A program made the translations under genes and the position numbers. The notes beneath the pieces were generated by a model, which worked only from the letters and a program-made list of their open reading frames with translations, made no database searches and had not been told where the DNA came from. Below, in pieces: positions 16,843-26,310 of a DNA stretch of 48,793 nucleotides. This DNA comes from Herbaspirillum lusitanum P6-12 (lineage in GTDB: Bacteria; Pseudomonadota; Gammaproteobacteria; Burkholderiales; Burkholderiaceae_D), in contig NZ_AJHH01000051.1 in the NCBI RefSeq assembly GCF_000256565.1, positions 1 to 48,793 of the forward strand, in the 5' to 3' direction. Position 1 is the first letter of the stretch, and each line of letters starts with the position of its first letter.

Positions 16843-17314
16843 TGTTTTGCATCGAAAATTGACCCACATAGCCGCATAATTTGCACCGAGAATTGACCCA
16901 CGTTTAGAACACAATTCTGCTTATGACCATAAGCAGGAGATCGGAGTGATCGACGTGGCATTACTAGGCATTATTCGACGCTGGCACCTTCGTGACCAGG
17001 TCCCATTGCGAGAGATCGCCAGGCGTTTAGGCATTTCACGAAACACCGTCAGACGGTACATTCGCGCGGAAACCATTGAGCCAGCCTATGCAGACAGGCG
17101 TCCCAGGAGCTCTCTGGATAAGTACACAATAAAACTCTCGGCCTGGTTAAAAACCGAAGCGGCCAAGTCACGCAAACAACGTCGTACGTTAAAACAGCTC
17201 CATTTGGAGCTGCGAGCGTTGGGCTATGAGGGATCGTATGATCGAGTCGCAGCCTTCGCCAGACGCTGGAAGGTGGATCAATTGGAGAGGGTCAATTCTG
17301 CGAGCAAATCAACA
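16843..17314 (+). mobile_element. Internally deleted IS21-type element remnant
   Basis: The left end starts TGTTTTGCATCGAAAATTGACCC, followed by a second copy of the GCAYCGARAATTGACCCAC motif near 16882-16901. The right end (17289-17314) reads, on the opposite strand, TGTTGATTTGC then AATTGACCC, an imperfect inverted copy. Between them only the first part of an istA-like gene remains; the rest of istA and all of istB are missing. No clear target-site duplication is visible. The boundaries are approximate. Confidence 0.55.
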
Positions 17315-17338
17315 GTCTGCATTCAATACGTCGATTAG
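16946..17338 (+). pseudogene. IS21-type transposase IstA, N-terminal fragment
   Basis: 130 codons from GTG 16946 after AGGAGATCGGA. The N-terminal helix-turn-helix (LREIARRLGISRNTVRRYIR) and the following basic helical region match the start of IS21-family IstA proteins, which are normally about 350-500 residues. Homology seems to stop near 17285, and the last 20 or so codons read through the element's right end into flanking DNA. The catalytic DDE domain is absent, so it cannot transpose. Confidence 0.7.
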
Positions 17339-17453
17339 CGACTCTTCGGCGACAATTTTCTCTGAAAGACGCGCCTTCGCCTTCAATATTTCCCCTTGAA
17401 GTCGGGCGCGTCGATTAATAAGCCATTTAAGTGAGGAAGGTATACGTATTGCC

Positions 17454-17476
17454 ATGGCCATTAGCTTAATGGCCAT
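17454..17476. other. Perfect inverted repeat between the IS remnant and the lipoprotein gene
   Basis: Arms ATGGCCATTA and TAATGGCCAT with a 3-base centre (GCT). There is no T-run. It lies downstream of both flanking genes, so promoter control is unlikely. Function unknown. Confidence 0.5.
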
Positions 17477-17522
17477 CTAGAAATTAGCAAAGGGCAACAG
17501 CTGCCAAATAGCGACGCCAAAT

Positions 17523-17550
17523 AAAAAACCGCTTTTTCAAGCGGTTTTTT
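17523..17550. terminator. Strong bidirectional terminator
   Basis: 12-bp perfect stem AAAAAACCGCTT/AAGCGGTTTTTT with a TTTC loop. It ends the leftward lipoprotein gene and would also stop rightward transcripts. Confidence 0.9.
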
Positions 17551-17575
17551 TATGTCCGGGCTGGAACATGAACGA

Positions 17576-18097
17576 TCAGAAGCGCATGCGGCTGTCGTCA
17601 TAACGCGGATCGGGACCATTCTCGACTTTGCGGACGATGCCGTTGTCATCGAAGTAGACCGTCATCTGCGAGTTCCAGACGCCGCTTTCCTTGTAGCCGT
17701 AGTTCCAGGCTTCGAAGGGGATGCGGGCGTAGCGCGTCACTTCGGTGGGGCGGCCGACCCGGCGCAACACGTCGAGCTTGGTGTCCTGCTTGGGGCGGAT
17801 GGCGCGGAAATTCTCGATGGTCCAGACTTGCTCATAGGAAATGAGGCGATGGTCGGGGCCGATGCGGGCCATGTACTGATACTGGCTGAAGGGCCCGGCG
17901 CCGTATTCGAAGACCCGCACGTTGCCATCAGGATACACATTGGTCGGCGGCCCCAGGCGAGTGACGACCTGCTCTTCGGAGTCGCCGGCAGCCACCGGCG
18001 GCGCGAGCAGGCTGGCGCAGCCGCTCAGCGACAGGGCTGCAGCGGCCAGCAATGGGGCAAGGAAGGGCAGACGATGCAAGGAAATGAGGCGTCTCAT
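17576..18097 (-). CDS. Putative outer-membrane lipoprotein, BamE/SmpA-like
   Basis: 173 residues from the ATG at 18097. The N-terminus is a lipoprotein signal peptide with lipobox LSGC, so it is probably anchored in the envelope. Two similar segments follow: GDSEEQVVTRLGPPTNVYPDG and LDVLRRVGRPTEVTRYA. Each resembles the helix-plus-GxP motif of SmpA/OmlA (BamE-like) domains, so the protein may carry a tandem pair. It ends DDNGIVRKVENGPDPRYD, a typical last strand of that fold. A role in outer-membrane assembly or stability is family-level inference. Divergent from rpsO. Confidence 0.75.
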   Translation of the reverse strand: MRRLISLHRLPFLAPLLAAAALSLSGCASLLAPPVAAGDSEEQVVTRLGPPTNVYPDGNVRVFEYGAGPFSQYQYMARIGPDHRLISYEQVWTIENFRAIRPKQDTKLDVLRRVGRPTEVTRYARIPFEAWNYGYKESGVWNSQMTVYFDDNGIVRKVENGPDPRYDDSRMRF

Positions 18098-18158
18098 GAT
18101 CAATTTTGTGAAAAAGCAAACAGGAAAGACTCCGATTCTACGCTGATCCCGTAAGTAT

Positions 18159-18187
18159 TTGAATCTGCTGGTCTTTTGCTATATACT
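18159..18187 (+). promoter_or_regulatory. rpsO promoter
   Basis: TTGAAT (18159-18164), 17-bp spacer, TATACT (18182-18187); near-consensus sigma-70, giving a leader of about 80 nt before rpsO. Confidence 0.75.
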
Positions 18188-18274
18188 TGCGCCTCTGGTC
18201 ATTTCGGCCAGTTTTTATTTTGTTCACGGTATGCAGGGTAGCCACTCCGCACACCGCTTGTGAAAGGTATAGCA

Positions 18275-18544
18275 ATGTCGATCGAAAAAACAGCCAAGGC
18301 TGCCATTATTACTGATAACGCCCGTGGTCAAAACGACACCGGCTCCCCGGAAGTTCAAGTTGCGCTGCTGACAGCACGCATCAACGACCTGAACGGTCAC
18401 TTCAAAGAACACAGCAAGGATCACCACTCCCGTCGTGGTCTGATCAAGATGGTTAACCGTCGTAAAAGCCTGTTGTCCTACCTCAAGGGCAAGGATGCCG
18501 ACCGTTACCGCGCACTGATCGAAAAACTCGGTCTGCGTAAGTAA
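18275..18544 (+). CDS. rpsO: 30S ribosomal protein S15
   Basis: 89 residues, the standard length. Contains the S15 signatures [15 protein letters not shown] and the [18 protein letters not shown] helix that binds 16S rRNA helices 20-22. ATG 18275 is preceded by AAAGG. The roughly 80-nt leader gives room for the autogenous control known for rpsO in other bacteria, although no pseudoknot was worked out here. A strong terminator follows, then pnp, the classic rpsO-pnp arrangement. Confidence 0.98.
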   Translation: MSIEKTAKAAIITDNARGQNDTGSPEVQVALLTARINDLNGHFKEHSKDHHSRRGLIKMVNRRKSLLSYLKGKDADRYRALIEKLGLRK

Positions 18545-18584
18545 TTTTGTTCCCTCGTACCATTCAGGTTCAGGGTTCATAGCC

Positions 18585-18626
18585 AAAATGCCTGCGTCAG
18601 TTTCTGACGCGGGCATTTTGTTTTTT
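18585..18626 (+). terminator. Intrinsic terminator after rpsO
   Basis: 16-bp stem from AAAATGCCTGCGTCAG to CTGACGCGGGCATTTT with one G-T pair and a 3-base loop, followed by a T-rich run. Partial read-through into pnp is usual for this gene pair. Confidence 0.9.
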
Positions 18627-18804
18627 GCGATTCCGCTTTGTATGGTTGTCGATGTTTTCCCGGTTCGCAAAAACTTCTTTGCAGTACTGCGATCCCATCC
18701 AATGATCGTGATTCGTAAGATGCATGCCCCGGTTGCTGTTTCTCCGGTGGCGGGCATCCGTGGTGAGGTGAACGACAGCGCCTGAAAATCTGTCGGCAAA
18801 AAAG

Positions 18805-18835
18805 AATCCCCGCCAAGCAAGGCAACGCGGGGGTT
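18805..18835 (+). promoter_or_regulatory. Hairpin in the pnp leader
   Basis: A 9-bp stem AATCCCCGC/GCGGGGGTT ends about 20 bases before the pnp start. In enterobacteria a leader hairpin cut by RNase III mediates PNPase autoregulation; this could be the equivalent, by position only. Confidence 0.4.
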
Positions 18836-18855
18836 CAATATAGAAAGGAAATACC

Positions 18856-20988
18856 GTGTTCAATAAAGTTACTAAAACCTTCCAGTATGGACAACATCAG
18901 GTCACTCTGGAAACCGGCGAAATCGCTCGCCAGGCTTCCGGTGCAGTCGTCGTTTCGATTGAAGACACTGTTGTGCTGGCAACGGTTGTGGCCCGCAAGG
19001 ATGCCAAGCCAGGTCAGGACTTTTTCCCATTAACCGTCGATTACATCGAGAAGACTTACGCTGCGGGTCGCATCCCCGGCGGCTTCTTCAAACGTGAAGG
19101 CAAGCCTTCCGAAAAGGAAACACTGACATCGCGCCTGATCGATCGCCCGATTCGTCCGCTGTTCCCAGAAGGCTACCTGAACGAAGTGCAGGTCATCATC
19201 CACGTTCTGTCCGTGAACCCTGAAATCGATCCGGACATCGCTGCGATGATCGGTGCGTCGGCTGCTCTGTCGATCGCCGGCATTCCATTCAACGGCCCGG
19301 TCGGCGCCGCACGCGTCGGTTACATCGACGGTCAGTACGTCCTGAACCCAACCGCAACGCAACTGAAGACTTCGCAACTGGATCTGGTTGTCGCCGGCAC
19401 CGAAACAGCCGTGCTGATGGTCGAATCGGAAGCCAAGCAATTGTCCGAAGAAATCATGCTGGGCGCGGTCGTGTTCGGTCACGATCAATCGAAGGCTGTC
19501 ATCAACGCGATCCACGAACTGGTGCGCGACGGCGGCAAGCCTGAAGTGCAATGGACTGCGCCGGCCAAGAATGAGCCGCTGATCGCACGCGTCACCGCAC
19601 TGGCCGACGACAAGCTGCGCGCTGCGTACCAAACCAAGGACAAGCAAGCCCGTACCGAAAAGCTGAAGACCGTTACTTCCGAAGTCAACGCAGCGCTGGC
19701 GGCAGATGCTGCAGCGGCCGGTACTTCGGCAGCTGACTCTGCAGAAGTCGGCGGCATCCTGTTCGATCTGGAAGCCAAGATCGTCCGTTCGCAGATCCTC
19801 GATGGCGAGCCACGCATCGACGGCCGCGACACCCGCACCGTGCGTCCGATCAGCATCCGCACCGGCGTGCTGCCACGCACCCACGGTTCGGCATTGTTCA
19901 CCCGCGGTGAAACGCAGGCGCTGGTCATCGCGACCCTGGGCACTGCACGCGACGAACAAAAGATCGACGCGCTGATGGGCGAGTACACCGACCGCTTCAT
20001 GCTTCACTACAACATGCCTCCGTTCGCTACCGGCGAAACCGGCCGCGTTGGTACGCCAAAGCGCCGCGAAATCGGTCACGGCCGTCTGGCCAAGCGCGCG
20101 CTGATCGCTGCACTGCCGCCAGCTGAAGAGTTCAGCTACTCGGTGCGCCTGGTGTCGGAAATCACTGAGTCCAACGGCTCCTCGTCGATGGCTTCGGTCT
20201 GCGGCGGCTGCCTGGCATTGATGGACGCCGGCGTGCCGATGCAAGCGCACGTGGCGGGTATCGCCATGGGCCTGATCAAGGAAGGCAGCAAGTTCGCCGT
20301 CCTGACCGATATCCTGGGCGACGAAGATCACCTCGGCGACATGGACTTCAAGGTGGCGGGTACTGCCAACGGCATCACCGCACTGCAAATGGACATCAAA
20401 ATCCAGGGCATCACCAAGGAAATCATGCAGGTCGCGCTGGAACAAGCCAAGGAAGGCCGCGTGCACATCCTCGGCAAGATGCAGGAAGCCGTTCCGGCCG
20501 GCGCCGGCGAACTGTCCGACTTCGCTCCACGCCTGATCACCATCAAGATCAATCCGGAAAAAATCCGTGACGTGATCGGCAAGGGCGGCGCAGTCATCCG
20601 CGCGCTGACCGAAGAAACCGGCACCCAGATCGACATCAGCGACGAAGGCGTGGTCACCATCGCTTCCGTTGACGCTGGTGCAGGCCAGGAAGCCAAGCGC
20701 CGTATCGAAGAACTGACCGCTTCCGTCGAAGTCGGCAAGGTCTACGAAGGCACCGTCCTGAAGCTGCTGGACTTCGGTGCGATCGTTCAGGTCCTGCCAG
20801 GCAAAGACGGCTTGCTGCACATCAGCCAGATCGCCAACGAGCGCGTCAACGCCGTTGCCGATTACCTGAAGGAAGGCCAGCAAGTCCGCGTCAAGGTTCT
20901 GGAAACCGACGACCGCGGCCGTCTGAAACTGTCGATGAAGGCAGCGCAAGAAGGCACGGAAGCGCCTGCTTCGCAAGACGCGCAGTAA
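18856..20988 (+). CDS. pnp: Polyribonucleotide nucleotidyltransferase (PNPase)
   Basis: 710 residues, full length. It degrades RNA 3' to 5' using phosphate and works in the RNA degradosome. Order: first RNase PH-like domain (about 10-215), an alpha-helical linker, second catalytic RNase PH-like domain (about 315-545, with [16 protein letters not shown]), KH domain (about 555-615, with [11 protein letters not shown]) and S1 domain (about 622-690, [20 protein letters not shown]). The start is GTG at 18856 with AAAGGAA at a good distance. Follows rpsO. Confidence 0.98.
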   Translation: MFNKVTKTFQYGQHQVTLETGEIARQASGAVVVSIEDTVVLATVVARKDAKPGQDFFPLTVDYIEKTYAAGRIPGGFFKREGKPSEKETLTSRLIDRPIRPLFPEGYLNEVQVIIHVLSVNPEIDPDIAAMIGASAALSIAGIPFNGPVGAARVGYIDGQYVLNPTATQLKTSQLDLVVAGTETAVLMVESEAKQLSEEIMLGAVVFGHDQSKAVINAIHELVRDGGKPEVQWTAPAKNEPLIARVTALADDKLRAAYQTKDKQARTEKLKTVTSEVNAALAADAAAAGTSAADSAEVGGILFDLEAKIVRSQILDGEPRIDGRDTRTVRPISIRTGVLPRTHGSALFTRGETQALVIATLGTARDEQKIDALMGEYTDRFMLHYNMPPFATGETGRVGTPKRREIGHGRLAKRALIAALPPAEEFSYSVRLVSEITESNGSSSMASVCGGCLALMDAGVPMQAHVAGIAMGLIKEGSKFAVLTDILGDEDHLGDMDFKVAGTANGITALQMDIKIQGITKEIMQVALEQAKEGRVHILGKMQEAVPAGAGELSDFAPRLITIKINPEKIRDVIGKGGAVIRALTEETGTQIDISDEGVVTIASVDAGAGQEAKRRIEELTASVEVGKVYEGTVLKLLDFGAIVQVLPGKDGLLHISQIANERVNAVADYLKEGQQVRVKVLETDDRGRLKLSMKAAQEGTEAPASQDAQ

Positions 20989-21060
20989 TCGCCTTATCGC
21001 CGCATTGGCATGGCGGATGCAGGCATTGCCTCATTCGCCAACTGCAGTCAGGTAGTATCG

Positions 21061-21095
21061 AATCCCTCAGGGCGAAAGTCCTGGGGGATTTTTGT
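21061..21095 (+). terminator. Intrinsic terminator after pnp
   Basis: AATCCCTCAGG pairs with CCTGGGGGATT (one wobble pair) and is followed by TTTTTG TTTTT. The remaining 200 bp to ndh show only a short CTTGCCTGC repeat at about 21107-21125 and no gene. Confidence 0.75.
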
Positions 21096-21300
21096 TTTTG
21101 GCCTGTCTTGCCTGCCTTGCCTGCCCGGTTTGTCGGAAAGCGCCGCATGCAGTTGTCGGACGTGCGCCGATTCGGGCCAGTACAGCTTGCCCATGCCGGC
21201 AACTGGCATTACCCTCTGAGTAGTCGTTTGAGACAATGCAGGCGCAAACTATTCAGGACAATTGGGGAGCATCATTTCATTTGAATCTGAAAGGAGTTCC

Positions 21301-22591
21301 ATGCCTCACGTGATCATCGTCGGTTGCGGTTTCGGCGGCCTTGCGGCGGCACGCGCACTGGCCGACGCCAAGGTCGACATCACCATCATCGACCGCAGCA
21401 ATCATCACCTGTTCCAGCCGCTGCTGTACCAGGTCGCCACCGCCGGCTTGTCGGCGCCCGCCATCAGCGCGCCGATCCGCAGCATCCTCGCGGAGCAGCG
21501 CAATATCACCAGTCTCATGGCCGCCGTCGGCGACATCGATGTGACGCGCAAGACGGTCGCGCTGGAGGACGGCAGTGAAATCGCCTATGACTATCTGATC
21601 GTCGCGGCGGGTTCCACGCACAGCTATTTCGGCCGCGACGAATGGGCTACCCTGGCGCCCGGACTGAAGACGCTGGAAGACGCCTTCGATATCCGCCGCC
21701 GCATCCTGATGGCGTTCGAATACGCCGAACGCGAAGACGACCCCGTGCGCCGCGCCGAATGGCTGACCTTCACCGTGATCGGCGCCCGGCGCCACCGGCG
21801 TCGAGATGGCCGGCACCCTGATCGAAATCGCCCGCCATACCCTGAGCGGCGAATTCCGCCGCATTGATCCACGTCAGGCCAAGGTGGTGCTGCTGGAAGG
21901 CTCCGACCGCGTGCTGGCGGCGTATCCTCCGGACCTGTCGGAAAAGGCGCGCACGCAGCTGGTCAAGCTCGGCGTCGACGTGCGCACCGGTAGCCGCGTC
22001 ACCGACATCGACGAAGAATGCGTGCGCTACACCGGCAAGGACGGCGAGCAGCGATTGGCGTCGCGCACCGTGATCTGGTCGGCCGGCGTGGCGGCATCGT
22101 CGCTGGGAAAGGCGCTCAACGTGCCGCTGGATCGCGCCGGCAGGGTGCCGGTGGGCGGCGAGCTGTCGATTCCCGGGCATCCGGAAGTATTTGTCATCGG
22201 CGATCTTGCCGCGGCGACTTCCGACGGTAAACCGGTGCCTGGCGTATCGCCGGCGGCGAAGCAGATGGGACGCGTCGCTGCGCGCAATGTACTGGCCCAC
22301 ATGGCAGGCAAGGCGCCGGAAAATTTCGTCTACAAGGATTATGGATCGCTGGCCACGATCGGTCGCAAGGCCGCCGTGGCGATGGTCGGCAAGCTGAAGT
22401 TTTCAGGCTATCCGGCATGGCTGTTCTGGTTGTTCGTCCACGTCTATTTCCTGATCGGTTTCCGCAATCGCCTGATGGTGATGACGGATTGGGCGTGGGC
22501 TTACCTGACCTTCAAGCGCAGCGCACGTGTGATTTCGAGTGCGATCAACACGCCGCGGGCCAAGCCGCGCGATGAAGCGCCGACGCAGTAA
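21301..22591 (+). pseudogene. ndh: Type II NADH dehydrogenase, one-base frameshift
   Basis: ATG 21301 has AAAGGAG upstream. It is a monotopic FAD enzyme passing electrons from NADH to quinone without proton pumping. The N-terminal FAD motif GCGFGG and the NHHLFQPLLYQVATAGLS segment are typical. The second dinucleotide motif should read VIGAGATGVEMAG, but an extra C in the CCC run at 21785-21787 shifts the frame. The rest (WSAGVAAS, FVIGDLAA, VSPAAKQMG and a C-terminal membrane-binding helix) continues in another frame to TAA at 22591. Removing one C restores about 429 residues. A single homopolymer indel in an otherwise perfect gene is most likely a sequencing error. Confidence 0.85.
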
Positions 22592-22617
22592 TGCAGTAGA
22601 GCGATTCGCCTATTGAG

Positions 22618-22646
22618 AAGGCCGGCATATTGATGCCGGCCTTTTT
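22618..22646 (+). terminator. Intrinsic terminator after ndh
   Basis: 11-bp perfect stem AAGGCCGGCAT/ATGCCGGCCTT with a 4-base loop and a T-run. Confidence 0.9.
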
Positions 22647-22669
22647 CGTTTGCAGTTCGTCCCGCCGCG

Positions 22670-23674
22670 TCAGTCTTCCAACGCCAGCAGTGCAAAGCTG
22701 GCAAGCCAGTGGCCGCCGCTGTAATGGCTGCCGACGACATGGTCGACGCTGGCTTTGAGGTGACGTTCGATTGCGCCGGACAATGCCGGTTGCGCCGCAT
22801 GAGCGGACGGCAGATGCCGCGCGATGTGTTTCATGCACCAGGCGCGGCTCAGGTTGAGGCCATCGAGGTGGGCGATCTTGGGATCGGTGCGATCGCTGAC
22901 TTGCGCCGGCTGCATCAATCGTTCGATCTTGTCGATCTGCGGCAGGAAGGTATCGAACCATGCCGGGAATGCCCTTGCATCCAGTACCTTGCTCATCAGC
23001 AGCGCTTCCGTCAGTGCTGCAGAGATATATTCATCGCCGCCCGGTTCGTAATGCGCCGGATAGTCGGCGTCCTTGCCGTAGTAGCCCTGCGAAGCCTGGA
23101 TGATGGCGCTTTCAAGCGCGCCATCTTTTGCTGCGCGCGCATAGTCAAGCGCCAATGCCAGTGCGAATGCGGTGTTGTAATGCGTGCCGACGCGAATCGG
23201 GTAAGTCAGCTTGCCCAGGTATTCAAGCAGGCGCTTGCGGATTTCCAGTGTCAGGGGTTGCATCGCAGCGTGCCAGGCGGCTGCGCGCGGATGCGAAGAT
23301 GCAGCAAGCTCCTGCGCCAGTCCGAGGATCCAGCCGAAACCATAAGGACGCTCGAAGGAAGCACGGCCGCCGACCTGGAAGTAGGCGGTTTCCTGCGCCA
23401 TCAATGCCGGCGTGAAGTGCTCGTCGAAGATCGCGGTAATCTTGTCTTGCGTCGGCAGCGCCGGATACAGCTTCGCGCAGCGCAACAGCAACCAATAGCC
23501 ATGGACGGCCGAGTGCCAGTCGTAGCAGCCGTAGAACACCGGATGCATGGCGCGCGGCGACAACACGTCGTCGGCGCTGTGGAGCACGTGCATGATGTGA
23601 TTGGGATATTCCTGGCGGAGGTAGGTCAGCGGCATCTCGGTGTATGCGGCGGCCAGTTCGATAGTGAGTTGCAT
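22670..23674 (-). CDS. DUF2891 family protein
   Basis: 334 residues. It has the DUF2891 pattern: HPVFYGCYDWHSAVHGYWLL near residue 45, PYGFGWILGLAQEL near 110, VGTHYNTAFALAL near 165 and a C-terminal SHYSGGHWLASFA. The Trp/His-rich helical character suggests an alpha/alpha-barrel enzyme. No signal peptide. The biochemical role is unknown. It is the last gene of the leftward 5-oxoprolinase operon, so it may act on a related pyroglutamyl compound or peptide; that is inference from neighbours. Confidence 0.8.
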   Translation of the reverse strand: MQLTIELAAAYTEMPLTYLRQEYPNHIMHVLHSADDVLSPRAMHPVFYGCYDWHSAVHGYWLLLRCAKLYPALPTQDKITAIFDEHFTPALMAQETAYFQVGGRASFERPYGFGWILGLAQELAASSHPRAAAWHAAMQPLTLEIRKRLLEYLGKLTYPIRVGTHYNTAFALALALDYARAAKDGALESAIIQASQGYYGKDADYPAHYEPGGDEYISAALTEALLMSKVLDARAFPAWFDTFLPQIDKIERLMQPAQVSDRTDPKIAHLDGLNLSRAWCMKHIARHLPSAHAAQPALSGAIERHLKASVDHVVGSHYSGGHWLASFALLALED

Positions 23675-23726
23675 GAGAATTTTCCGATTTTCAGATCAGC
23701 GTTGTTGCCCGTTGTTTCAGCCTGCT

Positions 23727-23751
23727 TGCGGCCGCAGAAGCAACGGCCGCA
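23727..23751 (-). other. GC-rich hairpin between the DUF979 and DUF2891 genes
   Basis: Arms TGCGGCCG/CGGCCGCA with a 9-base loop and no T-run. It may affect the stability or relative expression of the last gene. Confidence 0.4.
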
Positions 23752-23770
23752 GCATGCATCAGTGGAACAA

Positions 23771-24757
23771 TCAACGGAACACGATGAAATACATCAGCAG
23801 GATATTGGCTGCCAGCAGCGCGATGCCCGTAGGGATTTGCACCTTGATGACCTGGTACTTGTCCTTGAGCTCCAACAGCGCCGCCGGCACGATGTTGTAG
23901 TTGGCGGCCATCGGCGTCATCAGCGTGCCGCAATAACCGGCCAGCATGCCGATGGTGACCAGCGGCGCCGGATCGGCGTGCTGTCCGACGATGATGAAGG
24001 GCAAGGCGATACCGGCGGTCATGACGGGGAAGGCCGCGAAGGCGTTACCCATGATCATGGTGAAGAGCGCCATGCCGACGCAGTAGATCACGATCAGCAT
24101 GAAGCGGTTTTCAGGATTGACGAACAGGCCGACAACCTGCTGCACCGATTTGCCGGTTTGCGCTGCGACGAAGACGCCGCCGAGCATCGCCAGCATCTGC
24201 GGCAACACCGCAGCCCAGCCGATGGCGTCGAGCAGCCGGCGCGATTCACGCACGGCATGCAGCGGCGTGCCGCCGGTCAGTTTCCAGCCCGCCAGGATGG
24301 CGCAGATGCAGCCGACGCACAATGCCGCCAGGGTCAGTTGCTTCTGGTCGAGGATATACACGCCGCCAATGGCCACGCCCTTGAGCAGGATGGTGCACAA
24401 CACGGTCACCACCGGAATCAGGATGGCCGGAACGAAGATCCAGTTGCCGTACTGATTGGCCGACGCCTGGCGTTGCTCGGCGCTGCGCTGCTTGTAAGTG
24501 CCGAGCGACAGCAGGCCGAAACCGGCGATCAGTGAAATCAGGATGACTACGACGCCGATGATGCGGTACGCCAGCGGTTTGCCCAGCGAGGACACCAGCA
24601 AGTCGCTGAACAGGAACACCGCGCCGAACAGGAACCAGAACAGCGCGGTAGTCAGGCGTTTGGGATTGCCTTTGTCGCGCAATGTCATGCCGACCAGCAG
24701 CATGACGATGGCGCCGATGAGATAGTAGATTTCGTTGATCGTGATGAGGGTATTCAT
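23771..24757 (-). CDS. DUF979 integral membrane protein, predicted permease subunit
   Basis: 328 residues from the ATG at 24757, almost wholly hydrophobic with about nine or ten predicted membrane segments (starting NTLITINEIYYLIGAIVMLL). The motif GYCGTLMTPMAANYNIVPAALLEL near the end is typical of DUF979. Its ATG overlaps the TGA of the DUF969 gene (ATGA), so the two are made together and probably form one transporter. In this operon it should move 5-oxoproline or a related substrate, by inference from neighbours. Confidence 0.85.
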   Translation of the reverse strand: MNTLITINEIYYLIGAIVMLLVGMTLRDKGNPKRLTTALFWFLFGAVFLFSDLLVSSLGKPLAYRIIGVVVILISLIAGFGLLSLGTYKQRSAEQRQASANQYGNWIFVPAILIPVVTVLCTILLKGVAIGGVYILDQKQLTLAALCVGCICAILAGWKLTGGTPLHAVRESRRLLDAIGWAAVLPQMLAMLGGVFVAAQTGKSVQQVVGLFVNPENRFMLIVIYCVGMALFTMIMGNAFAAFPVMTAGIALPFIIVGQHADPAPLVTIGMLAGYCGTLMTPMAANYNIVPAALLELKDKYQVIKVQIPTGIALLAANILLMYFIVFR

Positions 24758-25476
24758 GCTGCCACCTCTTTTCCTTCGGATTTTTTCCAGGCGTTGACGT
24801 CGCGCTGAATCCCGGCATCGAGACGCACCAGACGGAACATGTGAATGGCCAATGCCGCGATGATCGCGGTCGGAATGGCCCACAAACCAAGATGCAGGGG
24901 TTCGACGTTGGTGATGCCGTTTTCCTTGAGGAAGGCGTCGATCAACAACACCGCGCCGAAGGCGAGGAAAATGTCTTCGCCGAAAAACACGGCGATATTG
25001 TCACAGGCTGCGGAGTGCGCGCGCAGTTTGTCGCGGATGTGTTGCGGCAAGTCGCCATGGCGAGCCGTCGCAGCGCCCTCGACCATGGGGGCTAGCAAGG
25101 GGCGCACGGTTTGCGCCTGGCCGCCGATATAGGTCAGGCCGAGCGCGCCAAACACCTGGCGCAGGACGAAGTACAGCATCAGAATGCGTGCGGACGTCGC
25201 GCTGGCCATGCTGGAAATCCAGTCTTGTGCGCGCTCCTTGAGACCATAGCTTTCCAGCAGACCGATGATCGGCAGGATCAGTACATACACGGCCAGCGAA
25301 CGGCTGTTGATGAACTTCTCGCCGAAGGTTTCCAGCAGCATGCCGAAATCCATGCCGACGGCGAGGCCGGTGGCAAGGCCGGCGACGGTAACGACCAACA
25401 GCGGATTGAAGCGGAATGCAAAGCCTGCAACGACGATCGGAATCCCGATCAACGGTAGCAAAATCGAGCTATCCAT
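24754..25476 (-). CDS. DUF969 integral membrane protein, predicted permease subunit
   Basis: 240 residues. Hydrophobic N-terminal half (IGIPIVVAGFAFRFNPLLVV), then the conserved RQVFGALGLTYIGGQAQTVRPLLAPM and a conserved FFGEDIFLAFGAVLL segment characteristic of DUF969. It always appears to pair with DUF979; here the two genes overlap by four bases. It lies 84 bp after pxpA, so it belongs to the 5-oxoprolinase operon. Function as a two-part transporter is inferred, not shown. Confidence 0.85.
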   Translation of the reverse strand: MDSSILLPLIGIPIVVAGFAFRFNPLLVVTVAGLATGLAVGMDFGMLLETFGEKFINSRSLAVYVLILPIIGLLESYGLKERAQDWISSMASATSARILMLYFVLRQVFGALGLTYIGGQAQTVRPLLAPMVEGAATARHGDLPQHIRDKLRAHSAACDNIAVFFGEDIFLAFGAVLLIDAFLKENGITNVEPLHLGLWAIPTAIIAALAIHMFRLVRLDAGIQRDVNAWKKSEGKEVAA

Positions 25477-25560
25477 GGACTATCTCCCAAGTAGGAATGG
25501 TTATTGTGAATTGACTGCTGACGACGAAAAATCAAAAAGAACGGGGACGACAAAATAAAC

Positions 25561-26301
25561 TCAGGACGGCGCACGAACCCCGATGTGCTCGTTGCTCAGG
25601 CGCGTGCGGATCTGGCGCGCAAATTCCAATGCATGCGCGCCGTCGCCATGCAGGCAGACGGTCTGCGCGTTGACCTTGACGACGCTGCCGTCAATGGCGG
25701 TGACCTGCTTGTCCTTGACGAATGAAATCGTCTGCGCGATGGCTTGCGCTTCATCCTCGATCATGGCGCCGGGCAGCGTGCGGCTGACCAGGCTGCCATC
25801 GGCGTTATAGGCGCGATCGGCGAAGACTTCCTCGACTGCGGTCAGGCCCGCTTGTTTTGCCGCGCCGATCAGCTCGCTGCCTGCCAGGCCGAACAGCGCC
25901 AGTTCCGGGTTGAAGGTGCGTATCGCGGAGCAGATGGCGTGCGCCAGTACGGCGTCCTTGGCGGCCTGGTTGTAGAGGGCGCCGTGCGGCTTGACGTGCA
26001 CCATGCAGCCGCCTTCGGCGCGCACGATGGCGTCGAGTGCACCCAATTGATACAGCATGCCGCTGATGATTTCTTCAGGCGGTAAATTCATGGCGCTGCG
26101 GCCGAAATTTTCACGGTCGGGAAAACTCGGATGCGCACCGATGGCGACATGGTTCCGGATTGCCCAGCGCACGCTCTGGCGCATGGTGTTGGCGTCGCCG
26201 GCATGCCAGCCGCAGGCGATATTGGCCGAGCTGACCAGCGTCAACAGCTGTTCGTCGTTATCGCAGCCTTCGCCGAGATCGGCATTGAGATCGATGTGCA
26301 T
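25561..26301 (-). CDS. pxpA: 5-oxoprolinase subunit A (LamB/YcsF family)
   Basis: 246 residues. Starts [14 protein letters not shown], the family hallmark; other conserved stretches are [10 protein letters not shown] (28-37), [26 protein letters not shown] and [17 protein letters not shown], ending with [10 protein letters not shown]. With PxpB and PxpC it opens 5-oxo-L-proline to glutamate using ATP. Third gene of the leftward operon, 9 bp after pxpC. Confidence 0.95.
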   Translation of the reverse strand: MHIDLNADLGEGCDNDEQLLTLVSSANIACGWHAGDANTMRQSVRWAIRNHVAIGAHPSFPDRENFGRSAMNLPPEEIISGMLYQLGALDAIVRAEGGCMVHVKPHGALYNQAAKDAVLAHAICSAIRTFNPELALFGLAGSELIGAAKQAGLTAVEEVFADRAYNADGSLVSRTLPGAMIEDEAQAIAQTISFVKDKQVTAIDGSVVKVNAQTVCLHGDGAHALEFARQIRTRLSNEHIGVRAPS

Positions 26302-26310
26302 GAGCAGTCC

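Noticed and set aside
16833-17322. Target-site duplication flanking the IS21-type remnant
   Set aside because: The 8 bases on either side (TTGGGTGT and GTCTGCAT) do not match.
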